A program made the position numbers and the translations under genes. Below are positions 12,032 to 23,293 of a DNA stretch of 64,000 nucleotides, piece after piece; position 1 is the stretch's first letter, and every line of letters begins with the position of its first letter. This stretch comes from Clytia hemisphaerica (taxonomy: Eukaryota > Cnidaria > Hydrozoa > Leptothecata > Clytiidae): assembly GCA_902728285.1 (NCBI GenBank), contig CACVBU010000354.1:566717-630716 (forward strand), in the 5' to 3' direction. A model generated the notes under the pieces. That model had not been told where the DNA came from. It saw only the letters and a program-made list of their open reading frames with translations, and did no database searches.

Positions 12032-12686
12032 TTAAGTGATCACATAATACGCTAACGTACATTATCATGATATTGAAAATAAAAAGTTATAAAAAATACC
12101 TAATAAAATGAAAACAACTAAAGCTAAAAGTGGCTGTAAGAAGAAGTAGTAAGATAGCGAAGTAGCGAGATATGACTGAAGCTGAAAGACACCACCACAA
12201 GGATTTAGAATAGTATGTAGTAAACGGGAGGCTAAGATGTGATAATGTAGACCTGAAAGACTTTGTGATTTGATGAAGTTAATAAGATATAAAATATACA
12301 TTTAAATTTTCATATAATATATAAATATGATTACTTAAAATTAAATATTATGATTCAGTATTATGTTTAATATAGGCTAAAAAGAAAGCAGAAGCAGAAA
12401 CATTAATAGTAAATAAATAACTTTTGCCTTGAATGCACGACCTAGCTGCTGAGCTGAATAGAAAAGAATAGAATTAGTGAGAGTTTGAGATTAGAGGATG
12501 ATGACTAGATTGAGACTAGATACTAAGGCACAGCAGGAATAGAGCTAAAATAAAAAGCTTGAAATCAGGAGGAGTTATGATCAAGTGAAGGCAAAATGTA
12601 AACAATTAAAATGATACATACAAGTTAAGTATAGTGCTCATTGACACCTTTACAAAAAGAATCATAATTTAACTCAGATATGAGAT

Positions 12687-13586
12687 TCACGGGTAATTCA
12701 TTCCACAGGCGGATGGTTGACGGGAAGTAACTGAATTCATATGTTTGAATCCTTGCATTGATTGGAATAAGTTTAAGATGAGTGTTACGTGCACGAGGTG
12801 CAAGAGCGGATAAAGATTCAACTTTGCATGAAGAATTTTATGCATGAATTTAACTTTATTTGCTGTTCTCCTGGTTTGAAGGGTTTTAAGTTCAAGATTA
12901 CGAAGCATCAATGAGGGACTACTCATTTGCCGCCAGTCATTCGAGATGAAGCGTGCAGCTTTCCTCTGAACCATTTCCAGCTTATAGATGTTGGAGGCTG
13001 AGTGAGGGTCCCATACGACTGATCCATATTCAAGGATGGGTCGGACATAGGTTTTGTAGCATTGAAGCTTTGTATTTGGGTGACATGATCTGAGATTCCT
13101 TTGTATGAAACATCGAGTTTGGTTGGCTTTCTTAACAGTATAGTCGTTATGGACATTCCAGGAGAGCTTTTTGTGGATATACACACCTAGATATTTCGCT
13201 GAGTCAACAACTTCGAGTACTTGGTTGTGCATTGAATATGGTTGAATGATAGTATTACGCTTGTTGGTGATTCGTAAAACTTTACATTTGTCCGGGTTGA
13301 ACTCCATTGACCATTCATGTTCCCAATTCATGAGTTGGTTTAAGTCTTCCTGAAGGCTTATGGCATCATTAATTGAGTCAATGACTCTGTAAATGAGTGC
13401 ATCATCAGCAAACAATCTTATTTTACATTTAACCAATTCAGGAAGATCGTTTATGTAAACTAAAAACAAAAGAGGGCCGAGGACTGTGCCTTGAGGAACT
13501 CCAGAGATAACATTAGCTTTTTCAGATGACTTGCCGTTAACGATAAACAGTTTGAGTTGCGATCGGAGAGGTAGTTGGTGATCCAT
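12687..13586 (-). pseudogene. LINE ORF part 3: reverse transcriptase palm, thumb and tail
   Basis: 299 codons containing the RT block SGVPQGTVLGPLLFLVYIND and the catalytic FADD box (RLFADDALIY). After these come LNQLMNWEHEWSMEFNPDKC, the AKYLGVYI motif and the C-terminal LEYGSVVWDPH and KLEMVQRKAARFI motifs usual in CR1, L2 and jockey-type LINEs. The Met is not a true start, because the frame continues the polyprotein from the preceding segment. The YxDD-type active site is intact. Confidence 0.9.
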
Positions 13587-13595
13587 TCAAGAGTT

Positions 13596-15060
13596 TTACC
13601 CCTTACGCCCATAATGATGAAGTTTTAGACAAAGTTTTTTGTGGTCAACTTTATCAAAAGCCTTTGAAAAGTCAAGTAGAATTGAGTCGATTTGCTTAGC
13701 TTCGTTCAGGGACTTAGCAAGGTCTTGGATGGTTGTTACAAGTTGTGATTCACATGACCGATGTTTCCTGAAACCATGCTGGCTATCTGTCAGAATGTTG
13801 GTGTTGTCAAGGTGGGCCATAATGTTGCTGTGTAAAATATGCTCCAAAATTTTACAGGATATGGAGGTAAGACTGATAGGCCTGTAGTTACAGGCTTTGG
13901 ATTTGTCGGATTTACCAGGTTTGAACACAGGGGCAACCAGGGCATGCCTCCAGTCATCTGGGATGGAAGACTGTTTGAGTGAAGCTTGCATCACTAAGGT
14001 AAGACCAGGAGATATTTGGTCAGCAAACTCTTTGAGAAATCTTGATGAGACACCGTCTGGACCAGCAGCTTTGTTAGGGTTGATATCGTTGAGGAGTTTC
14101 CGAACACCAGGTTCTGTGATATTTATTTCTGGCATGGGTGTATTCGCTTGACCCTGCAGGGGTGGGATTCGATTGTCAGGAATGGTGAAGACATTTGAAA
14201 ACTGTTTGTTGAGGATGTTTGCTTTCTTGGTGTTATCAATGTGTAAGCTGCCATTGTCTCGCAGGGGTGCTACTCCATCATTTTCACATTTACGAGATTT
14301 TATGAATCGAAACAGTTTCTTAGGATTATTTACCCCATCTGGGCTTACACAGTTTTTGACAAAGTTATTGAATGCTGATTTGCAAGCTTTCCTGCATTCG
14401 TTTGTTAGCTTTTTGAAGCGATCCCAGTCTGCAGGTTTTGATGATTTTTTGGCGCGCTTGTAGGCCCTCTTCTTTCGCCGAGATAACCTTTTACATTTCT
14501 GTGTTATCCAAGGTTGAGAATAACGACTTGATGTGTATTTTGAAGGGACGGATAGCATGGCATTTTCGATAAGAGCTTTGAGGGCTTTCCACATGTCATT
14601 AACAGGGGATTCAGAGTTGTAAGTAGTGGTAAACTCAGCAATTTCAGCAGAGATTTGATCTTTGATGGACCCAATGTTTGCTCTGTTCCACATGAAGATT
14701 TTGTGTTTGCTAGGTTTGGATCGAATAGGATGACATACCATGTCAAGAAGAACAGCTGTTTCGTGGTCACTGAAACCTGGGTGAGGGGCTATTCTGCTGA
14801 CAAAAGTTGGTCGATTTGTTGCGATGATGTCAAGAGTGTTTTCCTGACGTGTAGGGAACTTGACTAGCTGCTCTAAGCCACAATCGTCAAAAGTCTCAAG
14901 GAAGCCTTCGCTGATGTTCTTTTTGTAATTATTGCTAACAATAGTGTTATTGTTCCAGTCTATATCTGGAAGATTTGTATCACCACCAAACCAATGTGGA
15001 GAGTTTTTGAATGTGTTATTCAGATCTTTGATTTCATTACAAACTGTTGGTAGCTACAAG
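13596..15060 (-). pseudogene. LINE ORF part 2: endonuclease end and reverse transcriptase fingers
   Basis: The annotated Met is at 14741, but the frame reads in from further upstream through endonuclease motifs (GGDTNLPDIDW; FSDHETAV near 14765). Then come a basic linker, the RT entry block FKPGKSDKSKACNYRPISL, GFRKHRSCESQL, and the first catalytic Asp block LLDFSKAFDKVDH (RT motif A). The frame stops at 13596 just after KLHHYGRKG. The following RT sequence lies in a different frame from about 13585. A single small insertion or deletion near 13555-13595 explains the break. Confidence 0.88.
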
Positions 15061-15840
15061 AAGATTGGAATCAGTAGGTCTGTAGCACGAAGTGATGATT
15101 ACTGGGTGTTTATGTGTCTGGATTTTGATTGAGACAAGTTCGCATGTCTCTGATTTTTTGACCTGTTCTGCAATGAGTTCTCTTTTAACAATTATGATCG
15201 CACCACCTTTGGAGTTATCTTTTATTCTGTCACGGCGAAAGCACTTGTATGTTTCAGGTAAAAATTCTTTATCCTTTATACAGGGATCTAAGTGGGTTTC
15301 AGATCCAATGATAACATCAATGTTATCATCGAATAGCGCATCTTCAAGGAGTTCTTTCTTGTCCCAGATACTACAAAAGTTTATGCATAAGATACGGAGT
15401 TGTTTGGCTAATAGCTTTGGTGTGTTATCGCTGGCATTAGAGATGTTTGAATCAGTTGAGGAGTTGAGGGTATTGTCGAATAATGATGGGCTGATATTTT
15501 TGATACCACAGTTGCAACATTCCCAGGTGAGATCAGGAGTTGATTCATAAGCTTGGTAGATAAGACTGTTCATTTCAATACAATCTTTGTGGAACCATTG
15601 GTCACACGAGTCACATGCTATTGCTCTTTGACCCCATTTCACAGCTTTGTAACACTCGCCACATGGAAATTTAATTGGACGAGCTGGTCCTGGGTTTGTT
15701 TCAATTCCACTAAGGATCAGTAACAAGTTGATCAGATGATAGGTAGATTGTTTTCTGGGCTGAATTTTTGTATGGATCATGTTGTACGAAATAGTGAAGA
15801 ACACTTCTTTTCGCTTCAGGAAAGCGCAGGTTGATCGCAA
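15037..15840 (-). pseudogene. LINE ORF part 1: 2A-like motif, PHD-type finger, endonuclease N-terminus
   Basis: 267 codons. Residues 38-52 are a hydrophobic run followed by GIETNPGP, matching the 2A ribosome-skipping consensus DxExNPGP except for Gly in the Asp position. Skipping would free the first 51 residues. Residues ~59-112 hold a PHD-type Cys/His pattern: PCGEC, ACDSC, FHKDC, ECCNC. From about residue 150, INFCSIWDKKELLE and VIIGSETHLDP are the first motifs of an AP-type endonuclease. The frame ends at 15037, but the next endonuclease motif (FGGDTNLPDIDW, near 14985) continues in another frame, so there is a frameshift at about 15040-15060. Nicking of target DNA is the known role of this domain. 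Confidence 0.88.
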
Positions 15841-18800
15841 CCCTGGTGATGCTGACTTATTGATGGGTTTTTACAGCATTAACCCACGAACCATACTTTT
15901 TAAGATTTTGTATTATATTTTGTATTCTCCTTCTTGTTATATGTTTTCTCTAAAAAAGAAGAAAGGCTTCTCCCACGACACAGGTTCAGCCTTATACTCA
16001 ACTAAATGAGTTTAGAATGGTGTTTCTTTTAGTTATGCTTTCAGATGGTGTATGGTGCTTAAATGAAAAAATCCGCAATCTTGTTAAAAAATCGCAATTT
16101 CTTCTTGTTTTTCAAAATTCCAGACGGCCTGTAGATTTTCAAATAAAGCACTTTGTGATAGATTGTAGCCTAATCTTACCCTGGGTTTACTAAAAAAACC
16201 GTGATTGAAAAGATGAACCAGCTCAATAGCGACAGCCATTTGTTTCAATGTGGGTTGAGAATTTTCCGGTGCCGTGGTCAGCGCTAAATCGCGTTTTCAC
16301 CTTGACGTCGAAAAACATGAATATCTTTGGAAAGAAAATAGATACCTGGATGCAGTTTTTTTTACTTGTTTCCCTGATAATTCCTGATTGATTTAAAAAA
16401 AGAATGAACAGATTTGGATGATTTAAAGGTAAGTACTAATGCATTGAAGTTCATTTTGGTAAATTCTTCCTCGTTCCGCGCAAAAAATCCCGACGAGTGC
16501 GTGTTGGCTTGAAATTGAAAACTTAGAAAGTGAAACCACTGAAAACGAAAGTAAAATTGGCCCTGAACTCCAAATCCTGTACAGTAATCTTGATATAGGA
16601 GTTTCGGTTTATACTGAGGCAAAAACATGTTCTTTAACCTCCCAAACGAATCTATACACAACAATGGAGTGAGCATTTTCTGGGGCCATTTTAAGAAGTT
16701 TGAATTTTACGAGAAAGGTGATGTATAGACCTTTTCGCCTTTCCATCTGCCATCTTGAATCGTATGCAAAAATACAGGAACAAAAGCCGCGGTGGGATTT
16801 GGTTGAAAAATATGCAAAACATATGCAAGTTTACACGTAAAGATTAAAAAGAAAACCAAGCATCCCATAAAAAGATATTATACTCATTAGAACAATAAAA
16901 GATCAATTTTTTTGATTCAGAAAGAAATCTCTTCAAAAACAACAAAGCCTTTTAGAAATTCGTTCTTAAAGACATAACATATTCTGTTTCAACACCATTC
17001 AAAAATTCCACAAAGATGGACAGGCTAGCTCTAAAGCTCTAAAACAGTATCTAATAACATGAAAACCAGAATAATGTGCACTTATAAACATCAATTTGTC
17101 AGATCTAACAAATTAATAACCACACTTTCATCGTTGACAATAAAACAAACGATTTTCTGTCAAGAGCCTTGTAAACATTCCAACAACTTTCATTGAAATG
17201 ATCTATCACAGCTCAATCTACCATTTTCAGTGCGGTCCCAGGATTGAGCCGAGAATGCTCGCAGAATGCCTGCGAGCTCCCACTTCAATCTGTCAATCAT
17301 TTTCTCAAGCAAAAAGTACGAGAAGCAATTCTAGATTTACGATAGTGCCGCGGATCATCAATGGATAGTATTCAATTACTGTATTATTATCCCTTTATTT
17401 TCGTTCCTAGAACTTTTGCAAAGAAAAAGAAAAATAGAAAAGTTGTATTTTTTACTGCTCTATTCACATACTGAATTTGAAAGATCTTCTATCTATGTGG
17501 CGTTTTTTTGCAAACTTCAAAAAACTAATTTTTGTCCCACCTTTGCGGGACTTTGGCTTTTAAGTGCTTGCGTGCAGCATAGGGTACAAAGTCCAAATAT
17601 GTGTTTCCGGTAATTTTTGTATAAAGAGTTAGGTCTATACTAACGGAGTACACACTACAAACTTTCAAAACATTTTCAAAGCAAATTGAAAGCAGTAATT
17701 ATGTCGCCACATGTTCTTTCCCCTGCAAGTAAATATTAAACCCCCCCCCAAGGTCAAGCGCAACTCCTTAGTAAAAGCTGCTGTAAATCATCAGGGGGTT
17801 TAGATCAATGTTTTTTGCGGTACTATTCCCAGGAGAATAATTTACCGTCAGCCGAATAAGGATTATTCTTGCACCTTCGATGGTGATTTTTCAGCTCAAG
17901 TTTATGTCTAATGTTATGGTTTTTGAAGTGCTCGTTCTTAGAGATGGAGCGAATATAATCTAATTATTTTTAGTTTACAAGAGAAGCAAATTTGATCTTT
18001 CTTCTACAACTACAAAATCTCACCACGGCAATCCAGCCACCATAATTTTTGCATACTATACCGTGAAGTCGGGTGTGCATAGCCCTCAAATAAATAGGCC
18101 ATTCCAGAAAAAATTTTGTTAAATTTAAGTTCGATTTCAGTAATCTAACTTAATCGAACTTTGTATTTTGAGGAATTTGTGAGTATTCGATTAAAGTTTG
18201 ACAACCGAACTTAGTCGAACATTAATCGACCAACAAAGTTCGATTAAGTTCGACAAAGTTCGATTAAAAATACAGTTCGATTGGTTCGATTAATTACGTC
18301 TGGATTATGGCGGCGGAGCGAGCCGAGGGGGCGGGAAAGCCGAAAGGCGAAAAAAGGTCTAAAAACAGCAGGAAAAGGCAAAAGGAATACAGTCTGAAAA
18401 AAAAATAAAAGCCTCTACACGATGAATATTCGGAGCATGGGTACGAGCATCATGTTATGAAGACTTCCATGATGTCCTCCTGTATCAAGTAGTCTGATTC
18501 TGTGTTTCTTCCTCAAAACTGAAAAGGATTCCAACTGAAAACAAGACTCCGAAGCTTTTCTACCATCTTTAGTATAACCAAGTTGGTAATCACACTGCAG
18601 TCGTTTGTAAGCTGCTATTCGTTGGAAATCTGATTATCGTTTAGTGGGCAACTGCTTTTTCAAGAAAAACTCGGAAAACCCGAGGACCCAAGGCCGAGCT
18701 AGTCAGCGAAGAAGATGGACACAAGTAAGTTAAAAGTGCAAGGACGAACGGAACAAAATGAGGATAAAAAGTAGTTGTTGTGTAGAAAATGATAGGAAAA

Positions 18801-19049
18801 GGAGGATAGAAGACAGTTGAAACCACCCGAAATACAAAGTCTTAACTTATTTAAAAAGTTCTCGTATTTTCTTTCTACACCATCAGGCATCAGCCACCCA
18901 GGCTACAGCCACCCCAGCCAGGTTCACTTTATCCATTTTCTTCTCTTATGTTTCTAAACCCTCTCCTTTGTCCTTAAACAGGCAATGGGCTATTCCAAAA
19001 AAAAATTGTACAGGGGTATTGATGAACTTTTTTCACTAACTCCCCTGGA
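15841..19049. other. Gene-poor region with scattered repeats
   Basis: No exon set could be built here. It contains one copy of a dispersed repeat (16078-16310, second copy at 21232-21413). It also contains a patch at 18125-18295 full of TTCGATTAA-type words in both orientations, and a C-run near 17743. The 104-codon frame at 16362-16676 (minus) is unrecognised and partly lies outside any repeat; I found no splice partner for it. Confidence 0.45.
16078..16310 (+). repeat. Dispersed repeat R, copy 1
   Basis: Shares long diverged blocks with 21232-21413, for example GCCTGTAGATTTTCAAATAA, GGGTTTACTAAAAAAA and GAAAAGATGAACCAGCTCA, ending near CGTTTTCACCTTGACG. No coding potential. The family is unknown. 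Confidence 0.7.
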
Positions 19050-19184
19050 AAAGGCGCTGTGGTATAGTGATCATTGACCTTGGTTACTGCACCAGGCGAC
19101 TGAGGTTCGATTCCCACTCGCAGCGGTTCACTTGGCAAGTGAATGAACCTTCACCCGGGTCAACCCATGCCATGTGAGGGGAAT
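19050..19184 (+). mobile_element. tRNA-derived SINE, split by the fold-back element
   Basis: It starts with a Pol III internal promoter: A box TGGTATAGTGA (about 19061), then after about 43 bp B box GGTTCGATTCC (about 19105). The following body TTCACTTGGCAAGTGAATGA, then CGGGTCAACCCATGCCATGTG, is shared with a second copy on the minus strand at 40239-40618. The SINE is interrupted after AGGGGAAT (19177-19184). The few bases after the fold-back element (21222-21227) resume it before unrelated sequence begins. Confidence 0.85.
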
Positions 19185-19479
19185 ATCAGGGGGGATCGGG
19201 TTCAATAATCCGAAATGATAAGCCGTCGTCGAACATAGAGGTCGTCGTCGCCGCGCATAGAGGCCGTGGTCGGACATAGAGGTCGTCGCCGGACATAGAG
19301 GTCGTGGTCGGACATAGAAGTCGTCGTCGTTCATAGAGGTCTCAGCCCAATTTTTTTCGGTCTTTATTTTATAAGTTCTGGTCTGGAAATTTGACAACAC
19401 AGTCTTCAAAATAACACCTTATCGTATTTGTGTATAGCAAAGTCACGGCAGAACGTCGTCTTCTTCGATAACATAGAGG

Positions 19480-19712
19480 TCTTGGCCGGACATAGAGGTC
19501 GTCGTCGAACATAGAGGTCTTGGCCGGACATAGAGGTTGTCGTCGAACATAGAGGTCTTGGCCGGACATAGAGGTCTTGACCGGACATAGAGGTCGTCGT
19601 CGAACATAGAGGTCTTGGCCGGACATAGAGGTCGTCGTCGAACATAGAGGTCTTGGCCGGACATAGAGGTCGTCGTCGAACATAGGGGTCTTGGCCGGAC
19701 ATAGAAGTCGCC
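19480..19712 (-). repeat. 19-bp composite tandem array, left arm
   Basis: Two 19-bp variants alternate irregularly (minus-strand reading): CTATGTCCGGCCAAGACCT and CTATGTTCGACGACGACCT. Because 19 is not a multiple of three, every frame stays open and encodes a 19-residue repeat. This explains three overlapping ~100-codon frames that are not genes. The mirror array lies at about 20668-20925. Confidence 0.9.
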
Positions 19713-20088
19713 GTCGAACAACGGGATCATTAGCCTGGAGGTCACTTAGAGCTTTTTGATAGACTGGATGACGCAGATAAGTGGCCATTCTGATTTTTAT
19801 TCTGCCCAGCCAGACTCTAAAGTCGTCTGGAAGATTTCAGATGTTTTGGAAATTAATCAATGATCAATGAATGGGGTGATGATTTTTTTTCAATATAAGT
19901 CATTGTAGGCATTTCTGTTGGTTCTTCGCTTCGTTTTTAGCCAAGCAAGCTCGACGCTCGCTAATGCTTCTTACTCGATGTCTTGAAATTGCCATCGAGC
20001 GCGAAGTAAGAAGCAAGATCATGGCTTTTACAAACAAATCACCTTCTTCAAGTCCTTGGATTGTCCTTACTGAAACTATCTTCCTACT

Positions 20089-20439
20089 TTAAAACATTCT
20101 AACTGCCTTCATCTGCTGCCCTTGACTTCCTTCTGATTTTTGCGAAGCATAAGATTTGAATTGTTCACTGGTGATGTTTGGATATGAATCATGATTACTG
20201 GACCACTTTGCAGTAGAAGGAGGAATTTCCAAAGGGTTCAAACTGGACGAAAACTTGTAATGTCTCTTAGCTTTATTCTTCAGCTTTTTTACAAGTTTTG
20301 GGTAGCGAATAAAACGTTTGATTCGATTGATCAGCTCATCTTTGGAACCTGTTGAAGAAAGACCAATGTCTTTTAACCACTCCAATGCTTCTTCTTTGGT
20401 AAATTTAGATACATTTTCAACTAACTTCTTCGCGCTCAT
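20089..20439 (-). CDS. SAP-domain protein or captured first exon inside the fold-back element
   Basis: 116 codons. Residues about 12-46 fit a SAP motif: TKEEALEWLKDIGL, then STGSKDELINRIKRFI, i.e. two helices with the GLSxxGxKxELIxRI pattern. SAP domains bind AT-rich DNA. The rest is basic and serine-rich, with no catalytic motif. A lone SAP domain of this kind is often the first exon of a longer protein. Here the remainder is absent, so this is either a complete small protein of the element or a captured first exon. It lies wholly between the inverted arms and so moves with the element. Confidence 0.6.
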   Translation of the reverse strand: MSAKKLVENVSKFTKEEALEWLKDIGLSSTGSKDELINRIKRFIRYPKLVKKLKNKAKRHYKFSSSLNPLEIPPSTAKWSSNHDSYPNITSEQFKSYASQKSEGSQGQQMKAVRMF

Positions 20440-20667
20440 TCTACCTTCCTATATTTTTTATTTACTTTCGCTTTTGTATTTGGCTGCCGCTACCGATTTG
20501 TTTACATTTTAGCTACCATTTTGAATTTTTTTCCCCCAAGAATTTCCAAGAATCTCTGACCGCGCCACGGGAAACTGGGTAATATTCGCTTCTCAAAAAC
20601 CACCCTGAGCAAGAACCACCCCGCCAGATAAACCGCCTTCGTTGATGCGAACCGCCCCGGCGAATTC

Positions 20668-20925
20668 TATGTTCGACGACGACCTCTATGTCCCTATGTC
20701 CGGCCAAGACCTCTATGTCCGGCCAAGACCTCTATGTCCGGCCAAGACCTCTATGTTCGACGACGACCTCTATGTCCGGCCAAGACCTCTATGTCCGGCC
20801 AAGACCTCTATGTCCGGCCAAGACCTCTATGTCCGGCCAAGACCTCTATGTTCAACGACGACCTCTATGTCCGGCCAAGACCTCTATGTTCGACGACGAC
20901 CTCTATGTCCGGCCAAGACCTCTAT
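20668..20925 (+). repeat. 19-bp composite tandem array, right arm
   Basis: The mirror of the left array, read on the plus strand: runs of CTATGTCCGGCCAAGACCT broken by CTATGTTCGACGACGACCT units. The order of variants differs from the left arm. The arms have therefore changed by unit gain or loss since they were copied. Confidence 0.9.
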
Positions 20926-21231
20926 GTTATCGAAGAAGACGACGTTCTGCCGTGACTTTGCTATACACAAATACGATAAGGTGTTATTTTGAAGACTGTG
21001 TTGTCAAATTTCCAGACCAGAACTTATAAAATAAAGACCGAAAAAAATTGGGCTGAGACCTCTATGAACGACGACGACTTCTATGTACGACCACGACCTC
21101 TATGTCCGGCGACGACCTCTATGTCCGACCACGGCCTCTATGCGCGGCGACGACGACCTCTATGTTCGACGACGGCTTATCATTTCGGATTATTGAACCC
21201 GATCCCCCCTGATAGGGGAATTGGGTAGCAA

Positions 21232-21413
21232 TTTCTTCTATTTTTCGAATTCCAGACAGCCTGTAGATTTTCAAATAAGCAGCATGTGCTAGATTGTAGT
21301 CTTATCTTACCATGGGTTTACTAAAAAAAAACGCGATTGAAAAGATGAACCAGCTCATTCAAGAATTTTGCGGTGCCATGTCAGCGCTAAGTCATGTTTT
21401 CACCTTGACGCCG
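21232..21413 (+). repeat. Dispersed repeat R, copy 2
   Basis: A diverged copy of the repeat at 16078-16310, in the same orientation. It starts almost directly after the residual SINE sequence, so the SINE probably inserted at or in this repeat. Confidence 0.7.
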
Positions 21414-21990
21414 GTGGTCATTAATGATTTCTAGGGGTTTTTTTCCTTATAAGATGGCATCAAGTTCTGTTATTTGTGTGATATTTGGGGTAATTTTGAA
21501 AAGAGGGCTAGAAGTGAGTTTGCAATTCTTATCTTAAGCTTATCAAGACAAGATCTATGTAAGACTTTTCTATGCAGCAATAAAACTTTTTCGGTCAGTA
21601 CGTTTTTAGGTGGGGTTGGTCAGATGACATCAAACTAATAAGTCCAGCCTTGTCCAATTTTAATTCGAAGGTTAGAAGAAAGGACATCTGCTCAAATTAC
21701 TCAGTTATTTTGGGAGAGAGTTGAACAGGATTGGCTAAATTTGACAAGAAATTATATCAGATAATGTGTAAGACGGTTGATGTTCTGGGGCTCCTACAAT
21801 TGACCAAGTCTGGGTTGAAAAACAGGTCATTCACCATCTGACTGGTTGTTATTTGGTATAAGGTTTTTGAGGAAGCTCCATGTCAGTCCATGTGGTTCAT
21901 CTATTGGTCATCTTGACCAATGTGACTTTTCAGGGTGGTGGATTTTCCGAATCAAAACAGTTACTCTGGACAATCTCAAGACTTTGTCTG

Positions 21991-22263
21991 TCAGCTTATG
22001 CGGTGTTTGAGTTTACAGTCATTTGACATCACCACTCCAAGGTCAACATAATCATACTTGTGAATTTCTTCTACTTGTGTAGCTTGTCTTTGCTGTAACT
22101 TCAGTTTGACACCTTTGAACTCCATGGTGTTATCAACCAACCAATAATAAACTGAATTTAGGTCTCCTTGAAGTTTTAGAGTATCCTCAATGTTTTCTAA
22201 CGTCTTTGATAATTCTTGTGTCATCTGCAAAACTTTGTGTTGAAGAGTGTTGGGCTTCATCAA
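21991..22263 (-). pseudogene. Worn LINE reverse transcriptase fragment
   Basis: The 90-codon frame contains LQGDLNSVYYWLVDNTMEFKG followed later by YVDLGVVMSNDCKLKHRI. These match the block after the FADD box and the 'DLGV.MS.D..F..HI' block of jockey/CR1-type reverse transcriptases. The normally intervening sequence is present, but neither the FADD box nor the tail is visible. It is an old fragment of a different LINE lineage from the 12-15.8 kb element. Confidence 0.7.
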
Positions 22264-23293
22264 TGTCCCCCTTAAAGATTAGGAAGATAGTCAGAGTCTC
22301 CTTTTTCCACCATCATGGTGAAGTTGAGCTCCAAATCCTGGACTAACGAGTTTTGAGCTATGACTTTTGGATAGCTTTTAAAAGATTGTAATCACAATTA
22401 TAACTAACAAATTTTTTATTAAGTATTGTGCAATAAAAAGCCTAAAAAGACCAATTTTTGTTAACAAAGTTATTGAATTTGTAGGAAGGTTTTGTATTTT
22501 GCTTTAAGCTGTATTTGTTAAAAAATTTTAATCATAAAAATATTCAACTGACATTGTGATATCTGGAAAACGAAACAAAAAAGCTAAGCAGTTTTGCCAT
22601 AACAAAGACAAGCTTGAAGAAGAAGAAGAAAATCTCCAATTTTTAAAACTTTCAACAAAATTACTTGTCGTTATGTATTGAAAGACGTCTGAAGACGTTC
22701 AACAACAAAAATTTTGTTTGATAAATATTTTGTAGTGGTACTTTACTAGAATATTTTTTAAACAAATGACATTTATGTACCAGACGAATAAATAAATGTG
22801 ATTGCTCATACCTGGTTTTCACAATCTGTGTGTGTTTAATTTTTGAAATGTTTTCATAATATACTGTGTATTGCTATCAGTTCAATAAGCCTGTATTTAC
22901 ACCTCTACTGATTCTCAAAAGCATCTCAGGCAAGTTAGGACTCCCTCCTTTGCAACAATGAATTTATCTCGAAGTAGAAAGCTTTTTTACAACAATCTGG
23001 AGGGTAAGTTTCAGGTACGTAGTATTATATTTGAGCTTTGAAAGTTCTTTTTATACAGCTAGTCCACTTAATCAAAAACAATAGCTCTTTTTTAAGACTT
23101 TTTTTTAATAAATCTTCGAATAAAATTTTGTAATAATTTTCAATACCCTAAAAACTGATCTTGATTTAGTGTAATCTGATCTAGTCTTTGTTTGAAACTA
23201 GACTTTTTTTTAAATTGGTGCCGACACAAGCATTTATAGAGAACCCTTTTCTAATATTTGGATCAAACTTTTAGAGTAAATTTATACCTGGAA
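22264..23293. other. Upstream region of ARGLU1, probable 5' untranslated exon
   Basis: An acceptor-like AACTTTTAG lies about 17 bp before the ARGLU1 start codon, and a strong donor (GGTAAGTTT) lies near 23003. An untranslated first exon ending near 23003 is therefore plausible. The short ATG-containing stretch before that donor would then be an upstream open frame. No TATA or other promoter element could be fixed. Confidence 0.4.

Larger units (their letters stand above)
12032..15840 (-). mobile_element. Nearly full-length CR1/L2-type non-LTR retrotransposon
   Basis: The element reads on the minus strand: N-terminal region with a 2A-like motif and PHD-type finger (from 15840), AP-type endonuclease, reverse transcriptase, then about 650 bp of 3' untranslated sequence (12686-12032) and a TAGAAC tail. 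The three open frames (15840-15037, 14741-13596, 13586-12687) belong to one polyprotein broken by a few frame changes. It is therefore a recent but dead copy. Plus-strand open frames across 13639-15550 are its antisense shadows. The 5' end is not certain and may extend a little above 15840. Confidence 0.9.
19185..21213. mobile_element. Fold-back DNA element with ~530 bp inverted arms and 8-bp TSD
   Basis: The two arms (19185-about 19712 and about 20668-21213) are near-perfect inverted copies. Each begins ATCAGGGGGGATCGGGTTC, then has 19-bp unit repeats, a shared unique block of about 120 bp, and a longer 19-bp array. The direct repeat AGGGGAAT flanks the element (19177-19184, 21214-21221). 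The middle (19713-20667) carries a SAP-domain frame on the minus strand. No transposase catalytic domain is present, so it is non-autonomous. An 8-bp duplication points to hAT or P-like machinery, but the termini are not the usual hAT CA(G)G at the very end, so the superfamily is open. Confidence 0.92.

Noticed and set aside
13639..15550. Plus-strand open frames of 80-150 codons over the LINE
   Set aside because: They are antisense to well-conserved reverse transcriptase and endonuclease motifs on the minus strand.
19369..21029. Overlapping ~100-140-codon frames encoding DLYVRPRPLC-type repeats
   Set aside because: They occur in all frames of a 19-bp tandem repeat and on mirrored strands of inverted arms. 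They follow from the repeat period, not from protein selection.
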